This document shows positions 54,937-63,764 of a DNA stretch of 64,000 nucleotides, piece by piece; the first letter of the stretch is position 1, and each line of letters starts with the position of its first letter. A model generated the notes under the pieces. That model was not told the origin of the DNA, did no database searches, and saw nothing but the letters and a program-made list of their open reading frames with translations. This stretch comes from Clostridia bacterium (GTDB lineage: Bacteria; Bacillota; Clostridia; Lachnospirales; Lachnospiraceae), in assembly GCA_910575245.1 (NCBI GenBank), contig CAJTEN010000020.1, forward strand, positions 50,889 through 114,888. Reading direction: 5' to 3'. Position numbers and translations under genes: made by a program.

Positions 54937-55866
54937 TTACATCACAAATGCCTGCACGATCATCACTGCCATCATCACTGCGCAATATAGCAGCATTCCC
55001 GGATTCAGGATGGCCGTTTTGAGCCAGCTTCCCTTTTCGATCACGATTCGTCCTTCCACTGTTTTAAGCTTAGACCAGTTGATGAACAGAAGCACTATCC
55101 CCGTAATCCCTATCCCATATACGCACATCGAATAAACTCCGTAAATCGCCATACCGGCCATCTGAGCCGGATCCACATTCTGCAGAAGCAGTCCCCCTAT
55201 CACACTGCCGAAAAAATTCACTGTCATATGAAGTCCGATCGTATATTTCAACCTTCCGGTCTTCACATAGATAAACGCAAAGAACCCACCAAGAAAGGCG
55301 GCATAGAAAAACTGATTGAAATTCATATGAAACAATCCGAACATCAGTCCCGAAATAAGGATTGCCGTACGCTGTCCGTACTGCACGACTCTGTCACAGA
55401 TCAGCTTCCTGAAAAGGATCTCTTCAAATACAGGCGCCAGCAATACCGTATAGATTGCCGAGATCCAGACATTTCCCTCCGTTACAACGGTAAGCAGTGC
55501 ATTGTTCACTGGTTCTCCCTTGACCAAACCGATTCCTGCCGTCAGTGCCAGACCGATAATGTTCCCTGCGATCATGAGCCCGTAGGCCATCATGAAAGCC
55601 AGAATAAACCGCCCGATTCCCATCTTATGTCTTTCGATTCTGTCTGCATCCCTTTTCTTCATAATAAGAAAGGTCAGCGGATAACCGATCACATAAAGAG
55701 GAATCATGGTCACTGCCAGCACGATATTCATATTATCCGACCACTCCGGCCTGTTCCCCAGAACGGCACTCTGGCTAATCAGCTGTACCACCGTAATGAG
55801 TACTGCTCCGATCAGCATTCTTAGACCCAGACTCGAAAAATCTTTTTTCTGCATTTTAGTTTCCAT
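54937..55866 (-). CDS. CPBP-family intramembrane metalloprotease
   Basis: 309 aa from ATG at 55866 (METKMQKKDFSSLGLRMLIGAVLITVVQL), with TTGGAG ten bases upstream. About eight membrane helices. Abi/CAAX-protease motifs: APVFEEILFRKLICDRV (EExxxR), LMFGLFHMNFNQFFYA (FxxxH) and GLHMTVNFFGS (HxxxN). Members include bacteriocin self-immunity and protein-processing proteases. No neighbouring peptide gene indicates its substrate. Confidence 0.88.
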   Translation of the reverse strand: METKMQKKDFSSLGLRMLIGAVLITVVQLISQSAVLGNRPEWSDNMNIVLAVTMIPLYVIGYPLTFLIMKKRDADRIERHKMGIGRFILAFMMAYGLMIAGNIIGLALTAGIGLVKGEPVNNALLTVVTEGNVWISAIYTVLLAPVFEEILFRKLICDRVVQYGQRTAILISGLMFGLFHMNFNQFFYAAFLGGFFAFIYVKTGRLKYTIGLHMTVNFFGSVIGGLLLQNVDPAQMAGMAIYGVYSMCVYGIGITGIVLLFINWSKLKTVEGRIVIEKGSWLKTAILNPGMLLYCAVMMAVMIVQAFVM

Positions 55867-56031
55867 GATTTCATACTCCAATCCCATACCCTGTTACGCC
55901 GGCTTCCGACAGCAATATAATGCTTTCCCGTCATCTTGTTTCGTATCATCTGCCGATATGATTATTATATGCTTCTTGCAGGTTGACTGCAAGCAAGAAT
56001 TGCCTTTTGGACAAATACAAAGCCAAACATC

Positions 56032-56185
56032 GTTACTATTCACGGCCCAGCCGCTCATAGTAACATGATGCACACAAAATGCTCCATAGTCGCATTTTGT
56101 CGCTCCCCAACTCGGATTTTCTGTGACTTCCGCTTTGCTCCATTCACAAAAAACACCTCGCGGTATATCAGCCGTGAATAGTAAC
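56032..56185. repeat. 154-bp inverted-repeat element with GTTACTATTCACGGC ends
   Basis: The ends GTTACTATTCACGGC and GCCGTGAATAGTAAC are exact 15-bp inverted repeats. The interior is non-coding. The right end (CGCGGTATATCAGCCGTGAATAGTAAC) recurs at 11926-12120, interrupted there by MITE copy 2, and inverted ends flank the group II intron. It is therefore a dispersed palindromic family in this genome. Confidence 0.75.
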
Positions 56186-56270
56186 CAAACATCATCATTA
56201 CAATCCCTCTAAGCATAAACGCAAAAAACAAAAGAAATACAGCATTTGTACTGTATTTCTCTCATAATGA

Positions 56271-56357
56271 TGCCGGCGACCGGAATCGAACCGGTACGGG
56301 AGATTAGTCCCGCAGGATTTTAAGTCCTGTGCGTCTGCCAGTTCCGCCACGCCGGCA
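56271..56357 (-). tRNA. tRNA-Leu (TAA)
   Basis: Minus strand GCCGGCG acceptor, long variable arm (GCGGGACTAATCTCCCGT), anticodon loop with TAA in GGACTTAAAATCC, T-arm CCGGTTCGATTCCGG. Last gene of a five-tRNA cluster. Confidence 0.95.
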
Positions 56358-56391
56358 GATTACCTCAATGGATGAATCCATCTGTAATCAG

Positions 56392-56464
56392 TGGGGCCTA
56401 TAGGGCTCGAACCTATGACCCTCTGCTTGTAAGGCAGATGCTCTCCCAGCTGAGCTAAGACCCC
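56392..56464 (-). tRNA. tRNA-Val (TAC)
   Basis: Minus strand GGGGTCT acceptor, D-arm AGCTCAGCTGGGAGAGC, anticodon loop CTTACAA (TAC), T-arm TAGGTTCGAGCCCTA. Confidence 0.95.
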
Positions 56465-56470
56465 GCGAAA

Positions 56471-56544
56471 CGACCCGGATGGGACTCGAACCCACGACCT
56501 CCGCCGTGACAGGGCGGCGCTCTAACCAACTGAGCCACCGGGCC
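56471..56544 (-). tRNA. tRNA-Asp (GTC)
   Basis: Minus strand GGCCCGG acceptor, D-arm GGCTCAGTTGGTTAGAGC, anticodon loop CTGTCAC (GTC), T-arm GTGGGTTCGAGTCCCAT. Confidence 0.95.
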
Positions 56545-56593
56545 TGGCCGTTTCGGCTATTCTATTATACTACCAGAAGCATACTTCTGTCAA

Positions 56594-56667
56594 TGGACCT
56601 TCGGGGACTCGAACCCAGGACCGACCGGTTATGAGCCGGTTGCTCTAACCAACTGAGCTAAAGGTCC
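56594..56667 (-). tRNA. tRNA-Met (CAT), elongator type
   Basis: Minus strand GGACCTT acceptor, D-arm AGCTCAGTTGGTTAGAGC, anticodon loop CTCATAA (CAT), T-arm TGGGTTCGAGTCCCC. Lacks the initiator C1-A72 mismatch pattern. A lysidine-modified tRNA-Ile cannot be strictly excluded. Confidence 0.9.
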
Positions 56668-56679
56668 GTGAAGTGTAAA

Positions 56680-56751
56680 TGACTCCAACGGGAATCGAAC
56701 CCGTGTTACCGCCGTGAAAGGGCGATGTCTTAACCGCTTGACCATGGAGCC
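56680..56751 (-). tRNA. tRNA-Glu (TTC)
   Basis: Minus strand GGCTCCA acceptor, D-arm GGTCAAGCGGTTAAGAC, anticodon loop CTTTCAC (TTC), T-arm CGGGTTCGATTCCCG. First gene of the cluster in transcription order Glu-Met-Asp-Val-Leu. Confidence 0.95.
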
Positions 56752-56866
56752 TCATATGATCGGAGCAATTCACAACTGCCCTCTCACAAACAACTTCAAC
56801 GAAAGCTATGATACCATACTTCATCACATTTCGCAAGAGGAAATTTAAAGACTATGCATTTAATCT

Positions 56867-56893
56867 GTAACAGTTCAGCCTTCGGCTTCCCTG
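56867..56893. repeat. GTAACAG hairpin overlapping the end of the symporter gene
   Basis: GTAACAG...CTGTTAC stem with an inner AGCCTTCGGCT hairpin. The repeat unit continues through the stop codon into the last codons of the symporter gene (GGAATCTGCCCAT), matching the sequence at 50480-50520. It probably terminates the symporter transcript. Confidence 0.6.
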
Positions 56894-58444
56894 TTACGGA
56901 ATCTGCCCATATCTTCCGGCTTTCTCATCCCACACCGGCACATCCGTTCCGGCAATCCCGGAAGTAAAGGGAGTTCCGTCTTTCTTCTCGAAATGTTCTG
57001 TAGCCCGTTTCACATAGGAAAATCCGAGATACAGAAGCGGGATATTACAGTAAGCAATCAGAATATTCGCAAAATCAGAAAGATCCCATAACGAACCCAG
57101 ATCCATTCCCGCAATACTGGTCAACACCCCGAAGGACACCACTGCCAGACAGAGAATCCTGATTATCAGCGTAAAGGACTTCTTCGTGGAAATCCGGCTG
57201 GCACAGATCTCTGTAAAAGAAATGAACCCTAACAGGCAGGTAAATGCAAACAGCCCGAAACACACCGAGATCAACAACGATATCCCTGTGTTCAAAGTTG
57301 TTCCAGGCGCCAGTTCAGTAGCTGAAGCCAGATATTTCGGCAGCTTGCCCATATCAAACCAGGCATCCGCATGATCGGTCATCCAGACACGCCCCATGAT
57401 CACTACGAAACCCGTCAGCGTACAGATCACAATAGTATCCAGAAATACACCGATTGCCTGTACGCAGCCCTGGTCACAGGGATGTGCGGCGTCAGATGCC
57501 GCAGCCGGCATAGTGATGGTACCCTGACCTGCTTCATTGGACATCAACCCACGCTTTACCCCTTGAATCAACGCAACACCAAAGGCTCCTCCGAATACAG
57601 CCTCCGGCTTAAAAGCTTCCGTAACCACGGCATAGAAAAACCACGGGATCCTGGTAAAGTTTACGACAATCAGCACCAGCACAGTCAGGACATAGATAAC
57701 TGCCATAATAGGCACCAGGATATCCGTAACCTTCGTCACTTTACGGATACCGCCCCAGGAAATAGCTGCCATAGCCACGATCAGTACTGCAAAAGCAACC
57801 CAGTAGAGTGCCGAAGTTGTCGGGATCGCCTTCCCTGTAATAAGCTCCGCAATCTGTCCCACGGAGGAAACCGTATTGAATCCCTGTGCCGGAAAACATA
57901 ACAGCGCATAGACGATGTACATCAGTGACAGCACACCTCCGGCAACTGCCGAGCCCTTCAGAAGCCGTTTGCCATAGAAGGCCAAACCGCCCACATACTC
58001 GTCGCCCTTTTTTTCCTTAAAGATCTGTGCCAGCGTAGACTCCGTATAAGCCGTCGCCATCCCGAAGAAGGCCGAGACCCACATCCAGAACAATGCCCCG
58101 GGTCCGCCGATCGAAATAGCGCCCGTGACGCCCAGAATATTCCCCGGCCCCACCCGCATAGCCGTGGAGAGGAAAAAGGCTGTCAACGGCGTAATGCCCG
58201 TCTGCGCCGCTTTGCTGTTTTTCAAAACATTTAATCCATGCCGGAAATATCTGACCTGAATAAAGCGTAGTTTACAGGTAAAATAAACGCCCGATCCCAG
58301 CAGCAGAATAATGGCCAGCGAGAAATTCCCCAGAATCGGAATGGAACCGTACCAGGAGAAATTAGCCGGGAAATCCCAGAACAAGTCGGATATAAGCTGT
58401 ATCCTGGAACAAACTGTATTGATCGCGTCAAATAATGATTGCAT
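56894..58444 (-). CDS. Sodium:alanine (AgcS) family amino-acid symporter
   Basis: 516 aa from ATG at 58444, eight bases after GAGGGGG; about eleven membrane helices. Family signatures: LLLGSGVYFTCKLRFIQVRYFRHGLNVL, STAMRVGPGNILGVTGAISIGGPGALFWMWVSAFFGMATAYTEST, GVALIQGVKRGLMSNEAGQGTITMPAAASD. It takes up alanine or glycine with Na+. Its last codons lie inside a dispersed repeat, so the native C-terminus may have been replaced. Confidence 0.92.
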   Translation of the reverse strand: MQSLFDAINTVCSRIQLISDLFWDFPANFSWYGSIPILGNFSLAIILLLGSGVYFTCKLRFIQVRYFRHGLNVLKNSKAAQTGITPLTAFFLSTAMRVGPGNILGVTGAISIGGPGALFWMWVSAFFGMATAYTESTLAQIFKEKKGDEYVGGLAFYGKRLLKGSAVAGGVLSLMYIVYALLCFPAQGFNTVSSVGQIAELITGKAIPTTSALYWVAFAVLIVAMAAISWGGIRKVTKVTDILVPIMAVIYVLTVLVLIVVNFTRIPWFFYAVVTEAFKPEAVFGGAFGVALIQGVKRGLMSNEAGQGTITMPAAASDAAHPCDQGCVQAIGVFLDTIVICTLTGFVVIMGRVWMTDHADAWFDMGKLPKYLASATELAPGTTLNTGISLLISVCFGLFAFTCLLGFISFTEICASRISTKKSFTLIIRILCLAVVSFGVLTSIAGMDLGSLWDLSDFANILIAYCNIPLLYLGFSYVKRATEHFEKKDGTPFTSGIAGTDVPVWDEKAGRYGQIP

Positions 58445-58462
58445 ATGTATACCCCCTCTCAA

Positions 58463-59097
58463 TTAAATATCACAATACCCTCTTTCATCATGCCACATGC
58501 AGAGTTTTATGCATTCTATGCAAAGTCCTAGGCCAAACTGTTACAATCTCCCTTCTCATTTGACGGATTTTACCTGGCAGTCTCCATTCTATCACAACCA
58601 TGCTATATATAAAACCGACATAATTGCGCTTTGCTGGTCAAATACTGCCATATGTAATCTGTGACTTTCGCTCCTTTTAGATTTTGATCTGTCATAGTGG
58701 ATCTTTCTTCAGCTTATATCCATTTGAGGATTACCCAGAGTACAGGCTATCCAGGGAAACAAAAAGCGGGCAGGATTCAAACCTGCACTACAATTAACAT
58801 TCTCCTTCTCTGCGCCCTATCCAAGTTCTGGGATAGGGTGCAATTATACACTACTTAGGGAATTCTCAACTGCCGGCAGGGCAAAGGGGCGCATGGATAG
58901 CCTTTGTCTGAACGCAAAGTCCACTAAAGGGCAGCAAGCGCAGCTTGCGAAGAGGAATTGTCGTTTCCCCTTTTTGCTGCCGCAAGGCAGACAACGCCCT
59001 CCGTAGGAGTCCATGCAAGTGAAACTTGCCCCTCGGAGAGCGCACATACCACCTCTGGTGGTATATCTGTGCACAATCCGTAAACGGGGTGGTTGCG
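58463..59097. other. Non-coding stretch with mobile-element debris
   Basis: No convincing gene. Contents: GCAAAGTCCTAGGCC...CTGTTAC, similar to the right part of the repeat at 50477-50820; a T-arm-like segment on the minus strand at 58766-58792 (GCAGG-TTTGAAT-CCTGC); a hairpin CCCTATCC...GGATAGGG (about 58818-58837); and short overlapping frames on the minus strand at 58844-59129 with no recognisable product. Confidence 0.4.
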
Positions 59098-59268
59098 TTA
59101 CAGCTTTCCAGTTCCGTTGCCCTCGTCATTCTGTACCGCCCTCATTTTCGGCATTGGTAAGATGAAGGACCGAAGCCCCTTTGACTTCAGCGACAGCTTC
59201 ATATTGCGCAGGTGGTGGTTGCACATGACGGTGAAGTCTTTTGTTTTTTCTACCCGGAATACAGCCAT
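59098..59268 (-). pseudogene. Truncated HTH/replication-initiator-like protein of an integrative element
   Basis: 56-codon frame with a good binding site (AAGGAGG). MAVFRVEKTKDFTVMCNHHLRNMKLSLKSKGL is the very conserved N-terminus of helix-turn-helix replisome-organiser-like proteins of Clostridia ICEs and plasmids. After about 32 residues the sequence departs abruptly (RSFILPMPKMRAVQNDEGNGTGKL) and stops. It is a truncated fragment fused to unrelated sequence. Confidence 0.6.
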
Positions 59269-59292
59269 AACAAAAACCTCCTTTTCTCCGGG

Positions 59293-59604
59293 CTACAAGG
59301 CGCAGTCACTGCGGTCATAGTGCAGATGGCCGCCCGGTGCAACCTTCGCAAGGTTCTGTAACTTAATCTCCCCTTTTTCTTGCCGGTCCTTAAATTTTCC
59401 ATACCCGGCATCCGTCAGAGGGCACAGCTTCTCCATAAGGCTTTTTGCCGCTTTCCGCATGGCCGGGTTCCTGGCATACCATGAGACCATGGACATCTCC
59501 TGCAGGACAGCATACCACTCACTTCCTTCTCTCTGGTCCATCATCCGTTTTTCCATTTCCGTAAATTCCATAAGCTCCTGATTCCATCCATCAAAAAAAG
59601 CCAC
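59293..59604 (-). CDS. Conserved integrative-element protein of unknown function
   Basis: 103 aa: MAFFDGWNQELMEFTEMEKRMMDQREGSEWYAVLQEMSMVSWYARNPAMRKAAKSLMEKLCPLTDAGYGKFKDRQEKGEIKLQNLAKVAPGGHLHYD. Predicted helical; no membrane segment. It lies 24 bp before the truncated HTH frame, in the order seen in ICE modules. Start choice is uncertain, since MEFTEMEKRMM is another candidate. Function unknown. Confidence 0.45.
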   Translation of the reverse strand: MAFFDGWNQELMEFTEMEKRMMDQREGSEWYAVLQEMSMVSWYARNPAMRKAAKSLMEKLCPLTDAGYGKFKDRQEKGEIKLQNLAKVAPGGHLHYDRSDCAL

Positions 59605-59670
59605 AGCATTACACCGTGGCTAAAAAATGGCAACAAAAAAGTCTGACAGTAAAAGTATTGTTTACTATCA

Positions 59671-59730
59671 GGCAGTTACAGCCGGAATACGAAATGCAGC
59701 GCGATCCCGGTTCATTTTTCGGTTAACACT
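59671..59730. repeat. Sequence duplicated at 63281-63340
   Basis: CAGGCAGTTACAGCCGGAAT and the following about 40 bp match CAGACAGTTACATCCAAAAT... at 63281 with roughly 80 percent identity by eye. Both copies lie on the downstream side of tRNA-Asn sequence, together with a similar terminator-like stem (59796-59828 and 63487-63521). Confidence 0.6.
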
Positions 59731-59834
59731 CACATGCTTATCTTTGCAGCCATGCGATCTATGGCGCCTCTTTCGAGACTGAATCCTTAAACAAGAAAAA
59801 CCCGCAGACACTGATGTTTACGGGCTTTCTCAAA

Positions 59835-59890
59835 CTCCCCGAGTAGGGCTCGAACCTACAACCCCGCGGTTAACAGCCGCGTGCTCTACC
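59835..59890 (-). pseudogene. 3' fragment of tRNA-Asn (putative attachment-site duplication)
   Basis: 56 bp identical to 63538-63593, covering the tRNA-Asn 3' end, T-arm, anticodon arm and part of the D-arm, then ending at GCTCTACC. The 5' acceptor strand and rest of the D-arm are missing, so it cannot be a functional tRNA. This is what a tRNA-targeting integrative element leaves at its distal end. Confidence 0.8.
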
Positions 59891-59966
59891 TGTGTTGCGG
59901 TTACATACCGTAGAATCATCTCTTACAAAATATAAAATTGTCAATTCATTTTTAGAAAGCCCTTCG

Positions 59967-61659
59967 CTATTCTTCTATTTTGCTCCAGCAATGCATACAA
60001 ATTTTATGTTGTGCATATGAAGGGTGATTCATGTCAATCATACCTCCGCACTTCGGACATTTAAAGCTATTTCCTATATTCATATTAAAATCTTCAAAAA
60101 ACTTATCTTCCAAAGAAACCCTTCGAATCTCCCTAAAATCATCTATTGTTTCTATTTCATTTAAAAGAGAGGTATTTATTTTATTATGATATAAATTAGT
60201 ACTTGTATAACAAGCATAATCTAAATAATATACATTATATACAACGCCTTTATTTCCCTTATGAGATATTCCCCTCTTTCGTAAATGAATTACTCGCAAA
60301 TCTATTAAATCATTTAATTCCTTTACTTTCTCATACTTTTCCGGTATCAAAAAATGACATCTTTTCTTTGTTATAAGTATATCGTTAATAATCTTATCTA
60401 ATAATAATTTTGCATTACTGTTGGCATCTACTGTCTTTTTCTTATCCACCCCATACCACTCAACTGTTGCATTACGAATATCCGCTACAACTAAATGCCT
60501 GTTATTAGTTTTAGTAAAAAATATATTATATGCAGAAATAAATATATTCAAAAAGTCTCTGGGAATTCCTGCAGATGCAATAAGTATTTCACGCAACGCC
60601 TGATTAGCTAAAAAAATATTTATAAAATTATGTACAGGACGTTTTTCCTTATTATCATAAAAAATTTCATATAATTGGGGATCCATCAAATATAATTGTT
60701 TATAAAGCAGTTCATTAAAAAAGGCTTTTGTGATTTCAGGATATAACTCATAGATATATCTATTGTCTAAAGGATATCCAAATATATCCCCTCCATCCTC
60801 CAATCCGATTCTATTTTCAGAAATAAGCTGCGTTCTGTTTGGAATAGCAGCAATTTTTAACGTTACTTTCTTAGGTACAAATGTTCTTTTCAAAAATTCA
60901 GCTAAAATATATTGACTTGTTTCCGGGATTTCAGACCACTCGTCAAGCAAACAAAATATTCTATCAATATCAACTGCTTCAAGTAATTGTGAAATAGCAT
61001 CTGACATATCAGAAAATGAAATATACTTTATCTTTTCATCCTCTGACTCTATTTCTTTATTAACCTCTTTTGACCCAAAAAGTTCAGGAATTTTTGTTAT
61101 TTTCAAATTTGTTGCCAATTTTTTTACTTCATTTACTCTAAAACCCGTTTCCCCCATTTTAGTAAAACTTTTACCATCAAAATTTCTGTTAAACTTTTCC
61201 AACAAAGCTGATATCTTTCTTCTTTGAGGATCAATAATAATTTTCTGCTGTTCAACAGTATACTCTTGATATAAATAATCCAAATTAACATATACACATT
61301 TTAGAACTTCTACAACAATTTCCTGAAAAATAATCAATGCATAATACAAATCATTATCACTTTCCAAGGTTGGTTTAAAAGTACGCAAATCAATATATAC
61401 TGGCAAATACTTTTGATCATCTGCTAACAATTTTTCTTGTAATGCTTTTAATAAATGTGTTTTCCCAGTTCCACGCCTCCCATAGATAATCTGGTCTTTA
61501 ATGCTGATCACCTTATCTAATGTCTCTAATCCCGCGTAATACTCCAGATAATTTTTTTTCAGAATTATACTCTGCTCTCAAAAAACCATCTAATTTACTT
61601 ACACTTTGTTGTACTCTTCTGCTTTTAATATCAATATTTCTATTCATTCGTTTTGCCAT
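59967..61659 (-). CDS. AAA-type P-loop ATPase with C-terminal zinc ribbon, frame split at an A8 tract
   Basis: Two frames make one protein. The first, from ATG at 61659, reads MAKRMNRNIDIKSRRVQQSV-SKLDGFLRAEYNSEKK. At the A8 run (61552-61559) a -1 shift joins NYLEYYAGLETLDKVISIKDQIIYGRRGTGKTHLL, giving about 564 aa. Motifs: Walker A GRRGTGKT, Walker B DRIFCLLDEWSEI, sensor-like LKIAAIPNRTQ, and C-terminal FKCPKCGG...KICMHCW zinc ribbon. It resembles ORC/CDC6-like ATPases found in defence or mobile islands; function unknown. The shift could be programmed slippage, phase variation or inactivation. Without it, translation from GTG at 61511 would still include Walker A. Confidence 0.65.
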
Positions 61660-61723
61660 TTCTCATTCATCCAATCACGTATAGTAATCTCTTGTAAATA
61701 TTACCCTTGTCCTTTTACTTCCA

Positions 61724-63061
61724 TTACATAATCTCCCAATATCCATATCGTCTTCCTCCCCTACGTGTAATTTTCCCACTTTCACGAAGATTTTTTATTT
61801 CACGCTCAACTGTCCTTTTCGGAATAGTTAATATATCCGATATTTCAGCAATCGTAACTGCCTTGTTAGATAATATTACCATAATAATTCTATCTGCCAA
61901 TCCGCCATTTAATCCGCCATTTTGGCGTTTTGGCGTCTTGGGTTCAGATATAGCAACACTTTCAAAAGCTGAAAGTTTCACCGTCAAGTCATCACCTATC
62001 AAAATATACTCAGGCATTGGTGCTCCCAGTTCTTCACATGCTTCACAAATTTTTTGAATTCCACGTCCCCATGCTTCGATATATCCGGCACGATAAAATG
62101 TACCGGCCAAATCAGGATTATAAGGTCTGGAATTATGAATTCTCATCAAATTTTCAGTTGTCCAATCATTTGGAAATACACATGCATTACTAATATACAT
62201 GTTTTTATCCTCAATCCGAATCTGGATTGGAATTCCGTCTTCCCATTTACAATGAATCAACGCATTATAGACAGCCTCACGAACCGCTTCTCTTGCAAAA
62301 GGATAGGTTTCTACCCGAACATCATTCTCATAGGTTATTTTTGCTTTCAAATATTTGAGATAAATCAAATCTACAACCCTATCCGCAATCAATATCAGGG
62401 AACCCTCAACAACATCTTGATATTGAAGATCCGATCCAATGCCAAATCTTCCTATTTTTACATAGCATCCCGTAAACAACCGCTGAGGATTTCTGTAAAA
62501 TAATAACACTGCAGCTCTTTTTAACTTCCCATCTGTTATTAGTCCCAGCTTCTCAAGCAACTCCTCATTGCTGCACTCAACGTCCCTTTTTGTCATACGT
62601 TCAGTTCGCACGGTCTCTTTACGGAAAATTTCAAAACTCTCTATATCTAAATCAGAAACTGCTACGCAATCTACCGGCACTGCATCCCAGCGATAACCGG
62701 TTTTACGAACGAGAAACTCTGTTAATGCAGAACCACGAAGCTGCTGTTTTGTACTGCCGCTTCGATAATGATATTCCCCATGATAGCTGACAGGATATGT
62801 GCTTGGGTTTACAATGATTTCAATATAATCCAGTCCGTCCCTTTCCAATAGATTCACATCTGCAAGAATACCCATTGTATCCTTGATTTTATTAGGGATA
62901 TCCTCGAGCAACTTCTTACTGTCAGGAATTCCTACAATCTTGCCATCATCTCTGACGCCGATATAAATACAGCCTCCCCTGGCATTAGCAAAACCGCATA
63001 TCCACTTTAAATACTCATCCCTCCATGACTCTTTATATTCAATATTTTGACTTTCTGCCAC
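61724..63061 (-). CDS. AlbA_2 (Schlafen-type) putative DNA/RNA-binding protein with GHKL-like and winged-helix domains
   Basis: 445 aa from GTG at 63061, six bases after AAGGAG; the usual family start ESQNIEYKESWRDEYLKWICGFANARGGCIYIGVRDDGKIVGI follows immediately, so the longer frame is rejected. The AlbA_2 domain spans residues 1-130; a divergent HATPase_c_4-like region follows (FAREAVREAVYNALIHCKWEDGIPIQIRIEDKNMYISN), and a C-terminal winged helix (AVTIAEISDILTIPKRTVEREIKNLRESGKITRRGGRRYGYW). Members are transcriptional regulators or parts of defence systems. It precedes the ATPase gene by about 65 bp, probably one operon. Confidence 0.85.
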   Translation of the reverse strand: MAESQNIEYKESWRDEYLKWICGFANARGGCIYIGVRDDGKIVGIPDSKKLLEDIPNKIKDTMGILADVNLLERDGLDYIEIIVNPSTYPVSYHGEYHYRSGSTKQQLRGSALTEFLVRKTGYRWDAVPVDCVAVSDLDIESFEIFRKETVRTERMTKRDVECSNEELLEKLGLITDGKLKRAAVLLFYRNPQRLFTGCYVKIGRFGIGSDLQYQDVVEGSLILIADRVVDLIYLKYLKAKITYENDVRVETYPFAREAVREAVYNALIHCKWEDGIPIQIRIEDKNMYISNACVFPNDWTTENLMRIHNSRPYNPDLAGTFYRAGYIEAWGRGIQKICEACEELGAPMPEYILIGDDLTVKLSAFESVAISEPKTPKRQNGGLNGGLADRIIMVILSNKAVTIAEISDILTIPKRTVEREIKNLRESGKITRRGGRRYGYWEIM

Positions 63062-63280
63062 TATATGCTCCTTCAAAAATTTATGATTTTCAGTAATTGC
63101 ACATTTTTTATATCCTATACATTTTAACCAAACTATCAACCATCATTTATTGGAGTATAGCATATAAATCAAAATCCGTAAATAAATTTCCTTTGTCCTC
63201 AAACTGCCTGATTGACAATATAACAGTCTGGCAGAAATAATCTTTCCCTATATTTTCAGTCCTCTGAAGACAGATTACTG

Positions 63281-63340
63281 CCAGACAGTTACATCCAAAA
63301 TACAGAATGCAACGCAATCCCGATTTATTTATCAGTTACA
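63281..63340. repeat. Sequence duplicated at 59671-59730
   Basis: Second copy of the 60-bp segment described at 59671. It lies between the island genes and the intact tRNA-Asn. The stretch 63140-63537 has no gene; it also contains the GCTCTACCATTGA tRNA fragment and a terminator-like stem AAAAACCTG...CAGGTTTTT (63487-63519). Confidence 0.6.
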
Positions 63341-63537
63341 GTCATTTTTCGACAAATCAAAATATTCCTAAAATTTCTTTTCATCGGTTTGCTCTACCAT
63401 TGAAATTCAATATGTAACCATTACGGTTGCGTTAACCCTTGCTGTATATTTCGAACCCAATTTTTCAGAGGAGAAGCAAAATGCATAAAAACCTGCAAAC
63501 ACTCTGTCTACAGGTTTTTACCAAACTATTCAGCTAA

Positions 63538-63609
63538 CTCCCCGAGTAGGGCTCGAACCTACAACCCCGCGGTTAACAGCCGCGTGCTCTACCATTGAGC
63601 TATCGAGGA
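63538..63609 (-). tRNA. tRNA-Asn (GTT), intact copy
   Basis: Minus strand TCCTCGA acceptor paired with TCGGGGA, D-arm AGCTCAATGGTAGAGC, anticodon loop CTGTTAA (GTT) on GCGG/CCGC, T-arm TAGGTTCGAGCCCTA. Located 155 bp after the 23S rRNA gene and likely in the same rrn transcript. Its 3' 56 bases are duplicated at 59835-59890. Confidence 0.95.
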
Positions 63610-63764
63610 TTATTGGGACATGCCCTCAAAACCGAACCTGAAAATCTCACAATGCTTTTTCCTATCCTTTTATAGCCCCGGAAGAACTGCCTGCAATTCT
63701 TCTAAACGAAGCTGTAGTCTTTCTTAGGTTCCGTTCTTTGGAACCTTAGATGGACTCTTCGTTT

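Larger units (their letters stand above)
59883..63398. mobile_element. A+T-rich tRNA-Asn-associated island with two genes
   Basis: Bounded by the 8-bp direct repeat GCTCTACC (59883-59890 and 63391-63398, the latter extended as GCTCTACCATTGA in agreement with the intact tRNA-Asn). Inverted GGTTACATA (59899-59907) and TATGTAACC (63411-63419) lie at the two ends. The inside is much richer in A+T than the neighbourhood and holds only an AAA-type ATPase gene and an AlbA_2-type gene. No integrase is present, so it is non-autonomous or decayed. Confidence 0.55.

Noticed and set aside
58766..58792. T-arm-like sequence GCAGG-TTTGAAT-CCTGC on the minus strand
   Set aside because: No acceptor pairing, D-arm or anticodon arm can be built around it; at most a worn tRNA 3' fragment.
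58844..59129. Overlapping minus-strand frames of 76 and 87 aa
   Set aside because: No recognisable product or ribosome binding site; they lie in mobile-element debris next to a truncated HTH gene.
63610..63764. Possible 5S rRNA between the 23S gene and tRNA-Asn
   Set aside because: No 5S-like sequence is present; the spacer contains only short hairpins.
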